This document shows positions 16,901-26,710 of a stretch of 64,000 bases of DNA, in pieces. Below the pieces are notes generated by a model. The model ran no database searches. It was not told the DNA's origin and saw nothing but the letters and a program-made list of their open reading frames with translations. This DNA is from Flavobacterium potami (GTDB taxonomy: Bacteria > Bacteroidota > Bacteroidia > Flavobacteriales > Flavobacteriaceae), in contig NZ_JAINUY010000001.1 in the NCBI RefSeq assembly GCF_020026915.1, forward strand, positions 558,001 to 622,000, written 5' to 3'. Each line of letters opens with the position of its first letter. Within the stretch, counting starts at the first letter, position 1. The translations under genes were made by a program, and so were the position numbers.

Positions 16901-18518
16901 AAATACGGATTACGAATTAAGTGACCGAACGGTAATTGATTTGACAAACGAGAAATTTCTGTTTAGAAATAATCAGTTAACCGATACCAAATACGGAACA
17001 AAAGGTTTGCTGAATGGAAGTATTGAGCATAAAAATTTTGGAGACTGGAAATTGGATTTAAATATCACTTCAAAACGTTTATTAGCACTTGATACAAAAG
17101 ACAGCGATGATGCGGCTTATTTTGGAACAGCTTTTATTAATGGGTCAGCGAGTATTAGAGGTCCTGTTGATGGTTTGTTTATAAAGGTAGATGCCAAATC
17201 TGAAAAAGGTACAGAGGTTAAGATCCCGATTAATAATGTTCAAAGTGTAGGAGAGAGCAGCTGGATTCATTTTGTTACGCCAAAAGAAAAGTACAATCTG
17301 GCTAATGGAATTGTAGAAAAAACAAAAAACTACAACGGACTAGAGCTTGAATTTGATTTTGATATCACGCCAGACGCCGAGGTGGAAGTTATTTTGGATC
17401 GAAATTCCGGTCACGGTATGAAAGGGAAAGGATATGGATCGCTTTTATTTAAAATTAATACATTGGGTAAATTTAATATGTGGGGAGATTTCCAGGCATA
17501 CGAAGGAACCTATAATTTTAAATACGGTGGACTTATCGATAAAAAATTTGCGGTTAAAAAAGGAGGATCAATTATTTGGGAAGGAAACCCAATGCGTGCT
17601 CAGCTGAATTTAGAAGCAGTTTATAAAACCCAGGCCAATCCGGCAGTGCTTTTGGATAATACTTCGTCGTTCAATAAAAAAGTGCCAGTAGAAGTTGTGA
17701 TTGGATTAAGAGGAGATTTAGCAAGTCCTGAACCAAATTTTGATATTCAGTTTCCATCTGTAAGTAATGTATTGAAATCTGAAATTCAATACAAATTAGA
17801 TGATAAAGATATTCGTCAGACACAAGCATTGTATTTGTTGTCAACAGGTTCGTTTATGAGTACTGATGGATTCAGTCAGGGAGATCTTTCAGGAACATTG
17901 ACAGAAACGGCTTCGAGTTTGTTGGGTGGTATTATAAAATCGGATAATGATAAAGTCAATATCGACCTGAATTATATCGCAGCAGACCGAAGAATGGGAC
18001 AGGAAGTAGATGGTCAGTTTGTGGCTAATATTTCTTCTCAGGTTAATGAGCGAATTACCATCAATGGTAAATTAGGAGTTCCGGTTGGAGGTGTAAACGA
18101 ATCGGCTATTGTTGGAGATATTGAAATTTTGTATCGTGTAAATGAAGATGGTACGATGAATCTTAGATTATTCAACAAAGAAAATGATATTAACTATATA
18201 GGACAAGGAATTGGATATACACAAGGGGTCGGTATTTCGTATGAAGTAGATTTTGATACTTTTAGTGAATTGGTCAATAAATTGTTTAAAAGCCAAAAAA
18301 TACAAAAAGCTCCAAAAGGAATTTCTGATGACCTTCAGGATTCTTATTTAAATCCTGATTATATGAATTTCACCAGCAAGAAAGAGTCGGAGAAAAACAA
18401 AAAGAAGGCTAAAGAGGAAGAGGAAAAGCGGAAAAAAGAAGAAGAGAAAAAGAAAAAAGAGCAAAAACAACCACAGCAAGACAATAATCAAGGGTTAATT
18501 CCGGATAACGATTATTAA
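13980..18518 (+). CDS. tamB: Translocation/assembly module TamB
   Basis: A very long (about 1512 aa or slightly more) envelope protein with an N-terminal transmembrane anchor (LILLVLALAIILSLPVV) and a periplasmic body of repeated beta-strands. The DUF490/TamB signature is at the C-terminus, including the ALYLLSTGSFMSTDGF region and GLRGDLASPEPNFDIQFPS. It would form a long beta-taco conduit for lipids or outer-membrane proteins between the membranes. The tail is a highly charged Lys/Glu stretch (residues about 1462-1500). The start is unclear: there is no ATG. TTG at 13980 is listed; the frame stays open upstream to a TAA at 13911 and encodes a Lys-rich segment that would suit the cytoplasmic face, so ATT at 13926 is an alternative. 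Confidence 0.9.
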   Translation: MILLVLALAIILSLPVVQTQIANYVTNSLNEDYKVNISVEKTAINIFGGVKLKNVMILDHHKQTLIYSDIITTDIASFSRLLDGDLIFGDLRLNGLIFNLKTYKGEDENNINKFIKAFEVENTPKKKSTKHFLLTAKNAYIEKGRFSVVDENKTTPKFLDFTKLNAYISDFKLYGPNVNTTIHRFSFMDHRGLYVSNFAGKFSYTKKQIKVENLAVKTKRSSLYGIAILNYKPSDFIDFTDKVKFNVVLDSASIATNDIRHFYDGLGKNQHFKIKTKLNGPLNDLTLSKLRLSDTNGSKINGTINFKNLLGSKTQKFFMDAKFDKLLSSYDDLAILLPEVLGKKLPKELKRIGKFNIVGKAKVSTTALETNFKMATDLGNGKVDLHMNNMDFIDKASYSGNIVLDNFDVGAVLGREDLGKTSLNLDVDGVGFTEKYLNTIVKGDISKLDYNKYTYNNIVVNGNFKLPYYKGQIAINDPNLNLSFDGLLDLSKRENRYDFHINVENSDLRKLKFIGDSISHFKGDVVVQLTGNSIENLQGDIFINDAEYQNPKATYVFDQVNLNSSFDADRLRTITISSNDVVDGKIVGKFRFDQLDKLVMNSIGSLYTNYKPYKVKKGQFLRFNFRVYDKVVEMLYPEINIDSSTVVRGKIDSDLQEFKFRFRSKKITAAKNTFDNIRVNIDNKNPLYNAYVELDSIKTPYYKVRDFNLINVTSKDTLFVRSEFKGGNEGEDYFNLDLYHTIDKNKNNIVGIKKSEMKFKDYIWYLNEESGEDNQIVFDQYFKNFTFDNIVLSHENQKIDLNGVIKGTEYKDLELNFEDVDINKITPLNSKFVFNGNLNGKVNYKQNKNVYQPTASIKIDHLVLNKTELGTLNFDISGDETFRKFTVNSSIQNGFTESFRAGGTFAIENKETIMDMSLKLEGFNLATLGTIGGDVLSNIRGSVSGNAAVVGNLKKPEINGRLYVEKAGMTIPYLNTDYELSDRTVIDLTNEKFLFRNNQLTDTKYGTKGLLNGSIEHKNFGDWKLDLNITSKRLLALDTKDSDDAAYFGTAFINGSASIRGPVDGLFIKVDAKSEKGTEVKIPINNVQSVGESSWIHFVTPKEKYNLANGIVEKTKNYNGLELEFDFDITPDAEVEVILDRNSGHGMKGKGYGSLLFKINTLGKFNMWGDFQAYEGTYNFKYGGLIDKKFAVKKGGSIIWEGNPMRAQLNLEAVYKTQANPAVLLDNTSSFNKKVPVEVVIGLRGDLASPEPNFDIQFPSVSNVLKSEIQYKLDDKDIRQTQALYLLSTGSFMSTDGFSQGDLSGTLTETASSLLGGIIKSDNDKVNIDLNYIAADRRMGQEVDGQFVANISSQVNERITINGKLGVPVGGVNESAIVGDIEILYRVNEDGTMNLRLFNKENDINYIGQGIGYTQGVGISYEVDFDTFSELVNKLFKSQKIQKAPKGISDDLQDSYLNPDYMNFTSKKESEKNKKKAKEEEEKRKKEEEKKKKEQKQPQQDNNQGLIPDNDY

Positions 18519-18827
18519 CACTTTGTTAAAAATAGACATTTATAAAACCATTATTCTCATAATGGTTTTTTTTGTGGTAAATTTAGCCACTTTATTGAGA
18601 TTTTTCAGGTGAGCGAGAAATTCCGATTTTTATAACACTTCATTTGGGTATTGTTATTTTTGATGATTTAATTAAAAAAATAGCGTTTTATTATTTTTAA
18701 TGAAATTTTTTCATAGAAAAAACTTATTAACGAAAACGTTTGAATTTAACATATTTTATTAATTTATGATAATTGTAGCCTGAGAAGTGCTTAATGTTTG
18801 CTAATTTTACACTTTAATACTTAAATA
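18519..18827 (+). other. Intergenic region tamB-pfkA
   Basis: About 309 bases. The first part holds the tamB terminator (18544-18573). The rest is very AT-rich and must contain the pfkA promoter. A TAATTTTA at about 18805 resembles a -7 element but lacks a properly spaced TTG. Confidence 0.5.
18544..18573 (+). terminator. Intrinsic terminator after tamB
   Basis: The perfect stem AAAACCATTA / TAATGGTTTT with a six-base loop is followed by a T-run. It lies 25 bases after the tamB stop codon. Confidence 0.9.
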
Positions 18828-19814
18828 ATGCCAAAAACAATAAAAAAAGTAGGTGTTCTTACCTCAGGGGGAGATTCACCTGGAATGAATGCTGCAATTC
18901 GAGCGGTTGTTCGTACTTGTGCATATCATAATATAGAATGCATCGGAATTTATCGCGGGTATCAAGGAATGATTGAAGGAGACTTCAAAGAGATGGGACC
19001 TCGAAGTGTAAATAATATTGTAAACAAAGGTGGAACGATCCTGAAATCGGCTCGTTCAGTTGAGTTTAGAACCCCAGAAGGTAGAAAAAAAGCGCACGAG
19101 AACCTATTAAAAGCAGGTATTGATGCTCTTGTTGTAATTGGTGGAGACGGAAGTTTTACCGGAGGTTTGATTTTTAATTCAGAATACGGTTTTCCTGTAA
19201 TGGGAATTCCGGGAACAATTGATAACGATATTTATGGTACAAGTTTTACTCTTGGGTATGACACAGCTTTAAATACAGTAGTAGATTGTATCGATAAAAT
19301 TAGAGATACTGCAAGTTCGCACAACCGTCTTTTCTTTGTAGAGGTTATGGGAAGAGATGCAGGACATATTGCTCTTAATGCAGGTATTGGAGCAGGAGCA
19401 GAAGAGATTCTTATTCCTGAAGAAGATTTAGGTTTGGATCGTTTGTTAGACTCGCTTCAAAAAAGTAAAGCGTCAGGAAAATCATCTAGTATTGTAGTGA
19501 TTGCCGAAGGAGATAAAATTGGTAAAAACGTATTCGAATTAAAAGATTATGTTGAAGCAAATCTTCCAGAATATGATGTAAGAGTTTCTGTTCTAGGACA
19601 TATGCAACGTGGTGGTTCTCCATCTTGTTTTGACCGTGTTTTAGCTAGTCGCTTAGGAATGAAAGCTGTTGAATCTTTATTGGAAGGAAAATCAAATTAT
19701 ATGGTTGGTCTAAAAGAAGATAAAGTAGTTTTAACACCACTTGAGCAGGCTATTAAAGGAAAATCAGAAATTGATAGAGAATTATTAAGAGTGTCAGACA
19801 TTATGTCTACATAA
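18828..19814 (+). CDS. pfkA: ATP-dependent 6-phosphofructokinase
   Basis: A 328-aa glycolytic enzyme converting fructose-6-phosphate to fructose-1,6-bisphosphate. TSGGDSPGMNAAIRAVV (residues 12-28) is the nucleotide loop. GGDGS at 105-109 has Gly at the position where PPi-dependent enzymes carry Asp, so it is the ATP type. PGTIDNDI contains the catalytic Asp132, and MGRDAGH gives the sugar-phosphate contact. Length matches bacterial PfkA. gapA follows 93 bases later on the same strand, so the two are a glycolysis pair and may share a transcript. Confidence 0.97.
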   Translation: MPKTIKKVGVLTSGGDSPGMNAAIRAVVRTCAYHNIECIGIYRGYQGMIEGDFKEMGPRSVNNIVNKGGTILKSARSVEFRTPEGRKKAHENLLKAGIDALVVIGGDGSFTGGLIFNSEYGFPVMGIPGTIDNDIYGTSFTLGYDTALNTVVDCIDKIRDTASSHNRLFFVEVMGRDAGHIALNAGIGAGAEEILIPEEDLGLDRLLDSLQKSKASGKSSSIVVIAEGDKIGKNVFELKDYVEANLPEYDVRVSVLGHMQRGGSPSCFDRVLASRLGMKAVESLLEGKSNYMVGLKEDKVVLTPLEQAIKGKSEIDRELLRVSDIMST

Positions 19815-19883
19815 TCTATATAAAGTTTAAAAAAGAAGAGAAGTTTATTGTGAGGAAATTAGACTTTGAAAATAGTGTAATAA

Positions 19884-20912
<1,029 letters not shown>

Positions 20913-20926
20913 TAATATACATTTGC

Positions 20927-20960
20927 AAAATCCCGTTCGACGCGTCGAACGGGATTTTCT
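20927..20960 (+). terminator. Terminator after gapA
   Basis: A perfect 32-base palindrome (16-base arms from 20927 to 20958, centred on GACG|CGTC) ends in TTTT. It forms a very strong hairpin with essentially no loop, and some inner pairs must open. Confidence 0.85.
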
Positions 20961-21040
20961 TATTTTGTTACCTCTATAATTAATGTGAAAAACACACTTT
21001 TAAATTAAATATAGAAAACCTAATTCCAAAAACTAAACAA

Positions 21041-21892
21041 ATGAAATTAATAGTTGACAGTGGATCTACTAAAGCCGATTGGATTGCAATAGATGATAAT
21101 GGAAAAGTATTATTCACAACACAAACTTTAGGGTTAAATCCTGAGATTCTAGACGAGCCAGAAATTATAGAAAGATTAAATGATCGTTTCGATATCTTAC
21201 AAAACAAAAAAAATGCTACACATTTATTCTTTTATGGTGCTGGTTGTGGTACAGATAGAATGAAAGAGTGGTTGAAAAGAATTTTTCAAGAATATTTTTC
21301 TAACGCAATTGTAGACGTTCAGGAAGATACTTATGCAGCAGTTTATGCAACAACTCCAAAAGGAGAAGAAGCAATTGTTTCTATTTTAGGAACTGGCTCT
21401 AACTGCAGCTACTTTGATGGAAAAGTATTGCACCAAAAAGTACAATCATTAGGTTATATCGTAATGGATGATTGTAGTGGAAATGTTTTCGGAAAAGAAT
21501 TAATTAGAAAATACTATTTTAATAAAATGCCTAAAGAATTGGCTGTTGAACTTGAAAAAGAGTACGACGTTGATCCTGATTTTATTAAAAATAAATTATA
21601 TAAAGAAGCAAACCCAAATGCTTATTTAGCAACTTATGCTAAGTTTTTAATTAAACATAAAGACACAGAGTTCTGCAGAAAAATTATCTTTAAAGGAATG
21701 AAATCTTTCGTTAAGAATTATATTAAACAATTCGATAACTGTAAAGAAGTTCCAGTTCATTTTGTAGGTTCTATTGCATTTTATCTGAAAGATGAATTAC
21801 AAGAAACTTTTGATAAATATGAGCTTCAATTAGGGAATGTTTTAAGAAGACCTATTGACGGATTAATTGCGTACCATGTCGCTAATCAATAG
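21041..21892 (+). CDS. BadF/NAGK-type sugar kinase (probable N-acetylglucosamine kinase)
   Basis: A 283-aa ASKHA-fold kinase. The phosphate-1 loop DSGSTKADW is at residues 6-14, the phosphate-2 motif ILGTGSNCSYF at 115-125, and an adenosine-type VGSIAFYL lies near residue 248. The BadF/BadG/BcrA/BcrD ATPase family includes eukaryotic-type GlcNAc kinases, and the Bacteroidota members of this length are usually assigned as such. That would suit the chitin locus at the right end of the window, where no GlcNAc kinase is seen. mgsA follows after 10 bases, so the two are probably co-transcribed. Substrate is inferred, not shown. Confidence 0.8.
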   Translation: MKLIVDSGSTKADWIAIDDNGKVLFTTQTLGLNPEILDEPEIIERLNDRFDILQNKKNATHLFFYGAGCGTDRMKEWLKRIFQEYFSNAIVDVQEDTYAAVYATTPKGEEAIVSILGTGSNCSYFDGKVLHQKVQSLGYIVMDDCSGNVFGKELIRKYYFNKMPKELAVELEKEYDVDPDFIKNKLYKEANPNAYLATYAKFLIKHKDTEFCRKIIFKGMKSFVKNYIKQFDNCKEVPVHFVGSIAFYLKDELQETFDKYELQLGNVLRRPIDGLIAYHVANQ

Positions 21893-21902
21893 TTCTGGTT
21901 TT

Positions 21903-22277
21903 ATGGAAATTGCCATTATTGCTCATGATGGAAAAAAAGCGGATTTAATTGATTTTTTAATCAAAAATGAAGCTGTTTTACACAATGAAAAAATAAGATT
22001 GATTGGTACAGGGACTACTGGAGGAAAAGCTGAAGCTGCTGGGTTCAAAACTCAAAGAATGCTTTCAGGGCCTCTAGGAGGAGATGCGCAGATAGCGGGT
22101 AGAGTAGCGGAAGGAATTACGCAAATGGTTTTCTTTTTCAAAGATCCTCTGTCGAGTCATCCGCACGAAGCTGATATTAATATGCTGATTCGTGTTTGCG
22201 ATGTGCATAATGTGCCGCTGGCAACAAATGAAGCAACGGCACAATTATTATTAGATGCTATTGCACAGCAATTATAG
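21903..22277 (+). CDS. mgsA: Methylglyoxal synthase
   Basis: A 124-aa enzyme converting dihydroxyacetone phosphate to methylglyoxal and phosphate, a bypass when sugar phosphates accumulate. The start at ATG 21903 (MEIAIIAHDGKK) matches the family; a TTG at 21867 would overlap the kinase gene. The phosphate-binding GTGTTG (residues 35-40), the catalytic Asp61 in GPLGGD and His88 in SSHPHEADI are present. It follows the sugar kinase gene at 10 bases. Its last 20 bases overlap the 3' end of the convergent ridA gene. Confidence 0.93.
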   Translation: MEIAIIAHDGKKADLIDFLIKNEAVLHNEKIRLIGTGTTGGKAEAAGFKTQRMLSGPLGGDAQIAGRVAEGITQMVFFFKDPLSSHPHEADINMLIRVCDVHNVPLATNEATAQLLLDAIAQQL

Positions 22278-22638
22278 AGATTTCTACATTTACATTTTTT
22301 GGCAAACATGCCACTTGAACCGTTTCACGAGCTGGAGCGGTTTTTTCGTTAAAATAAGAGCCATAAACGGTATTTATTGCCCCAAAGTTGTTCATGTCCA
22401 TAATGAAGATTGTAGACTTAACAACGTTTTCAAAAGTCATTCCTGCTGCTTCCAGAATTGCAGCAATGTTTTTCATAACCTGATTGGTTTCGTCATTGAT
22501 GTTTTCTGTAATCAATTCTCCCGATTCAGGATTGATTGCAATTTGTCCAGAAGCATAAAGTGTATTTCCAGATAATACAGCTTGATTATAAGGTCCGATT
22601 GGAGCCGGAGCTTTCTCTGTGAAAATGATCTTTTTCAT
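22258..22638 (-). CDS. ridA: RidA-family enamine/imine deaminase
   Basis: A 126-aa YjgF/YER057c/UK114 protein. It hydrolyses reactive enamine/imine intermediates made by PLP enzymes, protecting other enzymes. The active-site residues are all visible: Tyr17 in GPYNQA, Arg104 in APARETV and Glu119 in VNVEI. It forms a trimer in the family. It is convergent with mgsA and the two coding regions overlap by 20 bases at their 3' ends. Confidence 0.95.
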   Translation of the reverse strand: MKKIIFTEKAPAPIGPYNQAVLSGNTLYASGQIAINPESGELITENINDETNQVMKNIAAILEAAGMTFENVVKSTIFIMDMNNFGAINTVYGSYFNEKTAPARETVQVACLPKNVNVEISIIAVQ

Positions 22639-22715
22639 AATATAATTTTATTAGAAATAAATATAAGTTTGATTTTTTAGTAGCCATAGCGTTTCTGTGT
22701 AATATAAAAGAAGAA

Positions 22716-22747
22716 TCTTCGACTTTCGTACTTTCGACTTTATGACT
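22716..22747. repeat. Short degenerate heptamer-like repeat
   Basis: Between ridA and lptD, words CTTCGACT, TTCGTACT, TTCGACT and TTATGACT follow each other. This is simple-sequence intergenic DNA of a type that recurs in this window at other gene ends. Confidence 0.6.
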
Positions 22748-22753
22748 CAAAAA

Positions 22754-25402
22754 TTATCTATTTGAAACGCTTCGTTTGTTCCATTTAATGTCACTAAGCA
22801 TACCAGACTTGATTCCGATAAAGAAGTTCCAGTTAGAATTTGTTCCCATTGGTTGCCAGTTAAAGGCCATTCGCCAGCTTAACAAATCTCGTTCAAAACG
22901 GAATTGAGTAAAGGTAACTCCTTTTTGCACAAAGTCATAACCAGTAGAAACCCCACCTTTCCATTTAGGAGTAATGTCGGTATTGATCGAAATCATTAGG
23001 GAATTGTTGGATATCCTGTTTTCTCTATTTATGTTCGAGTAGGTTAACGAATAGGCCAGAGTCATGTCCCACGGTATTTTAGAATTAAAAAATTCTGTAA
23101 TTACATCATCTTTTTCGGGTTCGTTGGCAAACTGACTGTTACGACTGTCGTTTAAGTCGGTATTGGTACCAAATAAGTCATCACTTCGTCCACCATTCCG
23201 CTGACTTTGATTGTTTTTGTCTTTTTCGCCGGTTCCTTTATTTGAGAATGAATAGTTTACAGTTACGTTCGCACTGGTCATTCTAAATAAACTTCCTCCA
23301 TTATCGATGTTGAATTTGTCTATTTTATTACCTCCATTGTCAATGGCATAAGGATCTAACGTGGCGCCAAAGTTCATGTTCATTTTGTTGTCAAAAAACT
23401 GTGTTCCTCCACTAACTAATACAGGCTGCCATCCAAATGTTGATTTACCGTCAGCATTGAAATTATAGCTAGTGCTGAAATTTAAATTGTTTAACAGCAT
23501 TATTTTTTTAGGTTCTGTTTTTGTGCTGTCCTTGTCTCTTACTTTTGCTTCAAAAGTATTGCTCAACGCAAAACCAACGATGTTTGAATTGTCTTTTCCT
23601 GGCGCTCCAAACAAACCGTTTTCAAATCTGGTGTATTCATTGGTGATTCTTCCCGTTGCGTCAACTGCATAAGTGTCGTAATAACGTTCAAAACTTGGAG
23701 TGTAAGAATAAGTTACACTTGGACGCATAACGTGTCTGATGGACTGGATTTTTTTGTCTTCTCCGAAATTAAAAGTTCCGTAGATAGTTGTTCCTAAATT
23801 GGTGCTAAAATTATAAGTCCTAAAAGAATCAAAACCGTTTACAGGTGTTGGTTCTGCTTTTCCAGTAGAAGCATCGTAACTTTTACTTATTGTTTTATTT
23901 ACCCAAGTTTCTTGATAAGTGGTCGAAGCACTCGCACTAAAGTATTTGAAAAGTTTAAAGTTTGTACTAAGCGGAATAGTATGTTGCATTCCTATTTGAG
24001 CATCTCGAAACATTTGTGGCTTAAAAAACAAAGAATCTTTTGTCTTAAACTCGTTTTTCCCGCTTACATTATATTGTAAGTTGATGTTTTTAATCAATCC
24101 TTTTTTTATACCATTTTTTCCAGCAAAAGGGTAAACACGATCGATACTTCCTTGAAACGACGGAAGTGTCATAACGATATCTTCTGTTTGCGTATTTTGC
24201 ATATGTGTTGCAGATAACGAAATACGAGAACCTGGAATGGTGTTAAAAGTTTTGTTGTATGAAATAGAAGAACTTAAGGTGTTATTTAAATTTGATCCAA
24301 TATTTGCCTGGTTGATAGATTGTTTGAAATATTTACTACTACCCATGTTAACAGAAGCTTGGAAAGTAGAGTTAGGATTTGATTTTGTGTCTTTTGAGTG
24401 AGCCCACTGAATGTTGTAGATACCTTGCTTACTGTAATCAGGATAACCTCGTTCACTGTTGATCAAATTTTCAAATCGGATGTTTATGTTGCCTCGATAT
24501 TTATATCTTGTAGCATACGAAGATTCAAAACGCATAGCGTAACTTCCATTGGTATAATAATCTCCAAGTACAGCTAAATCATAGTGGTCGCTTAAAGCAA
24601 AATAGTATCCACCATTTTGCAGAGAAAAACCTCTCGTGTTAGAATCGTTGTAACTTGGAACAATAATTCCAGACACACTTCTTTCTTTACTTAAAGGAAA
24701 AAAAGCGTAGGGAAATGCAATTGGAGTAGGAACATCTGCGATAACCATTTGTGTTAAACCCGCAACAATTTTTTTACCAGGTACAAATTTTATTTTGCTT
24801 GTTCGAAAGTAATATTCTGGGTGATCGATATCTTGAGATGTGGTGATACGTGCACCTTTTAAATAATAAACAGAATCATTTTCTTTTTTTGTAACTCCTG
24901 CTTTAATGTTTAATTCACCTTGTTTGGTTCTTGAATTGTAAATTAAGGCTCTTTTTGTTTTGAAGTTAAAACGAATCGAGTCAGGTTGTACTTCGTTTGA
25001 TCCTTGTTTAAAGTTTGGATATTGTATTAAAACGCCAGCAGAATCTTTGATCCTTCCTGCATAAACTTCATCTTTTTCGTAATTAAGTACAATTATACCC
25101 GATTTTAGCTCGACATCTTTATAGTATAATTCAGCTTCATTATATAAGGTAATCAGTTTTCTCTTCTGATCAATTTTAGCATAATCTTTTGCTCTGTATT
25201 TTACTTTACCATCCAAAAAAGTCTTTTTAGGGCGAACGGTATCTAACTTTACGGTATCAATTATTGGTTTAGCTTCTTTATCTGTTTGTTTTACAGCAGG
25301 TAAAGGCTTTTTCTTGTTTTTTATTTCTTGCGAATATATATTACCACAACCTATTGTTAGGAAAAATGATATTAAAACGATATTAAATAAGTTTGTATGC
25401 AA
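22754..25402 (-). CDS. lptD: LPS-assembly protein LptD-like outer-membrane protein
   Basis: An 882-aa outer-membrane protein. After a signal segment (residues 3-24, ending NIYSQ), a Lys/Pro-rich linker leads to an OstA-like jelly-roll (around residues 60-260: KVKYRAKDY, then KLITLYNEAELYYKDVELKS). The remainder is a long beta-barrel with repeated aromatic strands. It would insert LPS into the outer leaflet. I chose a TTG at 25402 as the start because the frame's first TTG (25453) lies inside the predicted -33 promoter element, and a -7 element and transcription start would fall between them. The longer 899-aa form is the alternative. It is divergent from the amidase gene. Confidence 0.85.
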   Translation of the reverse strand: MHTNLFNIVLISFFLTIGCGNIYSQEIKNKKKPLPAVKQTDKEAKPIIDTVKLDTVRPKKTFLDGKVKYRAKDYAKIDQKRKLITLYNEAELYYKDVELKSGIIVLNYEKDEVYAGRIKDSAGVLIQYPNFKQGSNEVQPDSIRFNFKTKRALIYNSRTKQGELNIKAGVTKKENDSVYYLKGARITTSQDIDHPEYYFRTSKIKFVPGKKIVAGLTQMVIADVPTPIAFPYAFFPLSKERSVSGIIVPSYNDSNTRGFSLQNGGYYFALSDHYDLAVLGDYYTNGSYAMRFESSYATRYKYRGNINIRFENLINSERGYPDYSKQGIYNIQWAHSKDTKSNPNSTFQASVNMGSSKYFKQSINQANIGSNLNNTLSSSISYNKTFNTIPGSRISLSATHMQNTQTEDIVMTLPSFQGSIDRVYPFAGKNGIKKGLIKNINLQYNVSGKNEFKTKDSLFFKPQMFRDAQIGMQHTIPLSTNFKLFKYFSASASTTYQETWVNKTISKSYDASTGKAEPTPVNGFDSFRTYNFSTNLGTTIYGTFNFGEDKKIQSIRHVMRPSVTYSYTPSFERYYDTYAVDATGRITNEYTRFENGLFGAPGKDNSNIVGFALSNTFEAKVRDKDSTKTEPKKIMLLNNLNFSTSYNFNADGKSTFGWQPVLVSGGTQFFDNKMNMNFGATLDPYAIDNGGNKIDKFNIDNGGSLFRMTSANVTVNYSFSNKGTGEKDKNNQSQRNGGRSDDLFGTNTDLNDSRNSQFANEPEKDDVITEFFNSKIPWDMTLAYSLTYSNINRENRISNNSLMISINTDITPKWKGGVSTGYDFVQKGVTFTQFRFERDLLSWRMAFNWQPMGTNSNWNFFIGIKSGMLSDIKWNKRSVSNR

Positions 25403-25421
25403 AGGTTTAAATGCTATTTTT

Positions 25422-25470
25422 GTAAAATTATGGCTTGTTTTTTGACATGTCAAACTTACATATAATTTTT
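25422..25470. promoter_or_regulatory. Divergent promoters sharing one -33 palindrome
   Basis: TTGACATGTCAA at 25442-25453 is a perfect palindrome, so it offers a TTG -33 on each strand. On the plus strand an 18-base spacer leads to TAATTTTT at 25463-25470, towards the amidase. On the minus strand a 20-base spacer leads to TAATTTTA (25430-25423), towards lptD. Spacings fit the Bacteroidota promoter. Confidence 0.55.
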
Positions 25471-25535
25471 TGGCAAAAATAATCTATTCTGAAAATTATA
25501 ACAGCTGCTTTTTATTAAAATTAACTTTTAGATTT

Positions 25536-26660
25536 ATGAATAAAATTAACAAATTTAAGGTAATATCTACTTTATTTCTAACAATACTGTCTATTTGTAC
25601 TTATAGTCAGTCTAATGTATTCAAGGTAACTCTTGATGCTGGACATGGTGATCATGACTTTGGGGCTGTTTACAGTGGCAGGATTGAAAAAAATATTGCT
25701 TTAGCGATTGTGTTAAAAGTTGGGAAGATTTTAGAACTTAATCCGAATGTTAATGTAATTTATACACGTAAAACAGATGTTTTTATTGATTTGGTTGAAA
25801 GAGCTAATATTGCTAACCGAGCAAATTCAAATATTTTCGTTTCAATTCACTGTAATGCAAATAAAAATACAGCAGCAGATGGAACCGAAACTTATGTAAT
25901 GGGTTTAAGTAAAGTAGCCTCTAATCTTGAAGCTGCGAAAAAAGAGAACTCCGTAATTACGTTAGAGAAAGATTATAAACGTAAATACGAAGGATACGAC
26001 CCAAATTCTCCAGAATCTATGATTGGAATGACTTTGATGCAAGAAGAGTACTTGGATAACAGTATCACGCTGGCAACAAAAATTGAAGATAATTTTGAAA
26101 AACTTGGAAAAAAGCTAAGACAAGGCGGTGTAAAGCAGGCTCCTTTTATGGTACTTCATAAAGCTTATATGCCGAGGGTTTTGGTTGAAACAGGTTTCGT
26201 TTCAAATCCAACAGAAGGAAATATTTTAAATTCTGAAGAAGGTCAGGATGATATTGCAAAAGCAATTGCAGAAGCAATCTTAAGTTATAAACGAGAGTAT
26301 TTCGGTTCAGGAGCTCCAGAAGCTGCTGAGAGTCGGCCCATAAGAGATACTACACCAGCAAAGCCAAAAGCTGCCACTCCGGTCGCAGTAGCTAAAAGTG
26401 CACCAAAAGGAACATTTTTTAAAGTTCAGCTTATTGCAAGTATTAAGAAAACACCTTTGGAGCCTAAAAATTTTAAAGGCTTGAAAAATGTGAGTATGTT
26501 ATTTGAAAACAATATATATAAGTATTTCTACGAAGAAACTTCAAGTTACGAAACAGCGCAAAAATATTTGCAAGAAGCTAAAAGTAAAGGGTATGGCGCA
26601 GCATTTTTAGTAGCAACCAGAGATGGGGAAAAAATCAGTATTCAGGACGCGATTAAATAA
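25536..26660 (+). CDS. N-acetylmuramoyl-L-alanine amidase with C-terminal SPOR-like domain
   Basis: A 374-aa exported zinc amidase. The ATG at 25536 is chosen because it begins directly with a signal peptide (residues 8-25, ending CTYSQ); an upstream ATG at 25470 would add 22 residues. Amidase_3 ligands and catalytic residue are His37 in DAGHGDHD, Glu51 in RIEKN, His105 in SIHCNA and Glu218 in VETGFVSN. After a Pro/Ala-rich linker (residues 270-300) comes a strand-rich domain resembling SPOR (KGTFFKVQLIAS onwards), which may bind denuded glycans at the septum. It cleaves the amide between MurNAc and L-Ala. It heads a collinear group with mlaD and two Fe-S proteins. Confidence 0.93.
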   Translation: MNKINKFKVISTLFLTILSICTYSQSNVFKVTLDAGHGDHDFGAVYSGRIEKNIALAIVLKVGKILELNPNVNVIYTRKTDVFIDLVERANIANRANSNIFVSIHCNANKNTAADGTETYVMGLSKVASNLEAAKKENSVITLEKDYKRKYEGYDPNSPESMIGMTLMQEEYLDNSITLATKIEDNFEKLGKKLRQGGVKQAPFMVLHKAYMPRVLVETGFVSNPTEGNILNSEEGQDDIAKAIAEAILSYKREYFGSGAPEAAESRPIRDTTPAKPKAATPVAVAKSAPKGTFFKVQLIASIKKTPLEPKNFKGLKNVSMLFENNIYKYFYEETSSYETAQKYLQEAKSKGYGAAFLVATRDGEKISIQDAIK

Positions 26661-26710
26661 TAAGCCTAAGTTCGAATATTTATATTAATTTTGTACAAAC
26701 ACTTAGAATT

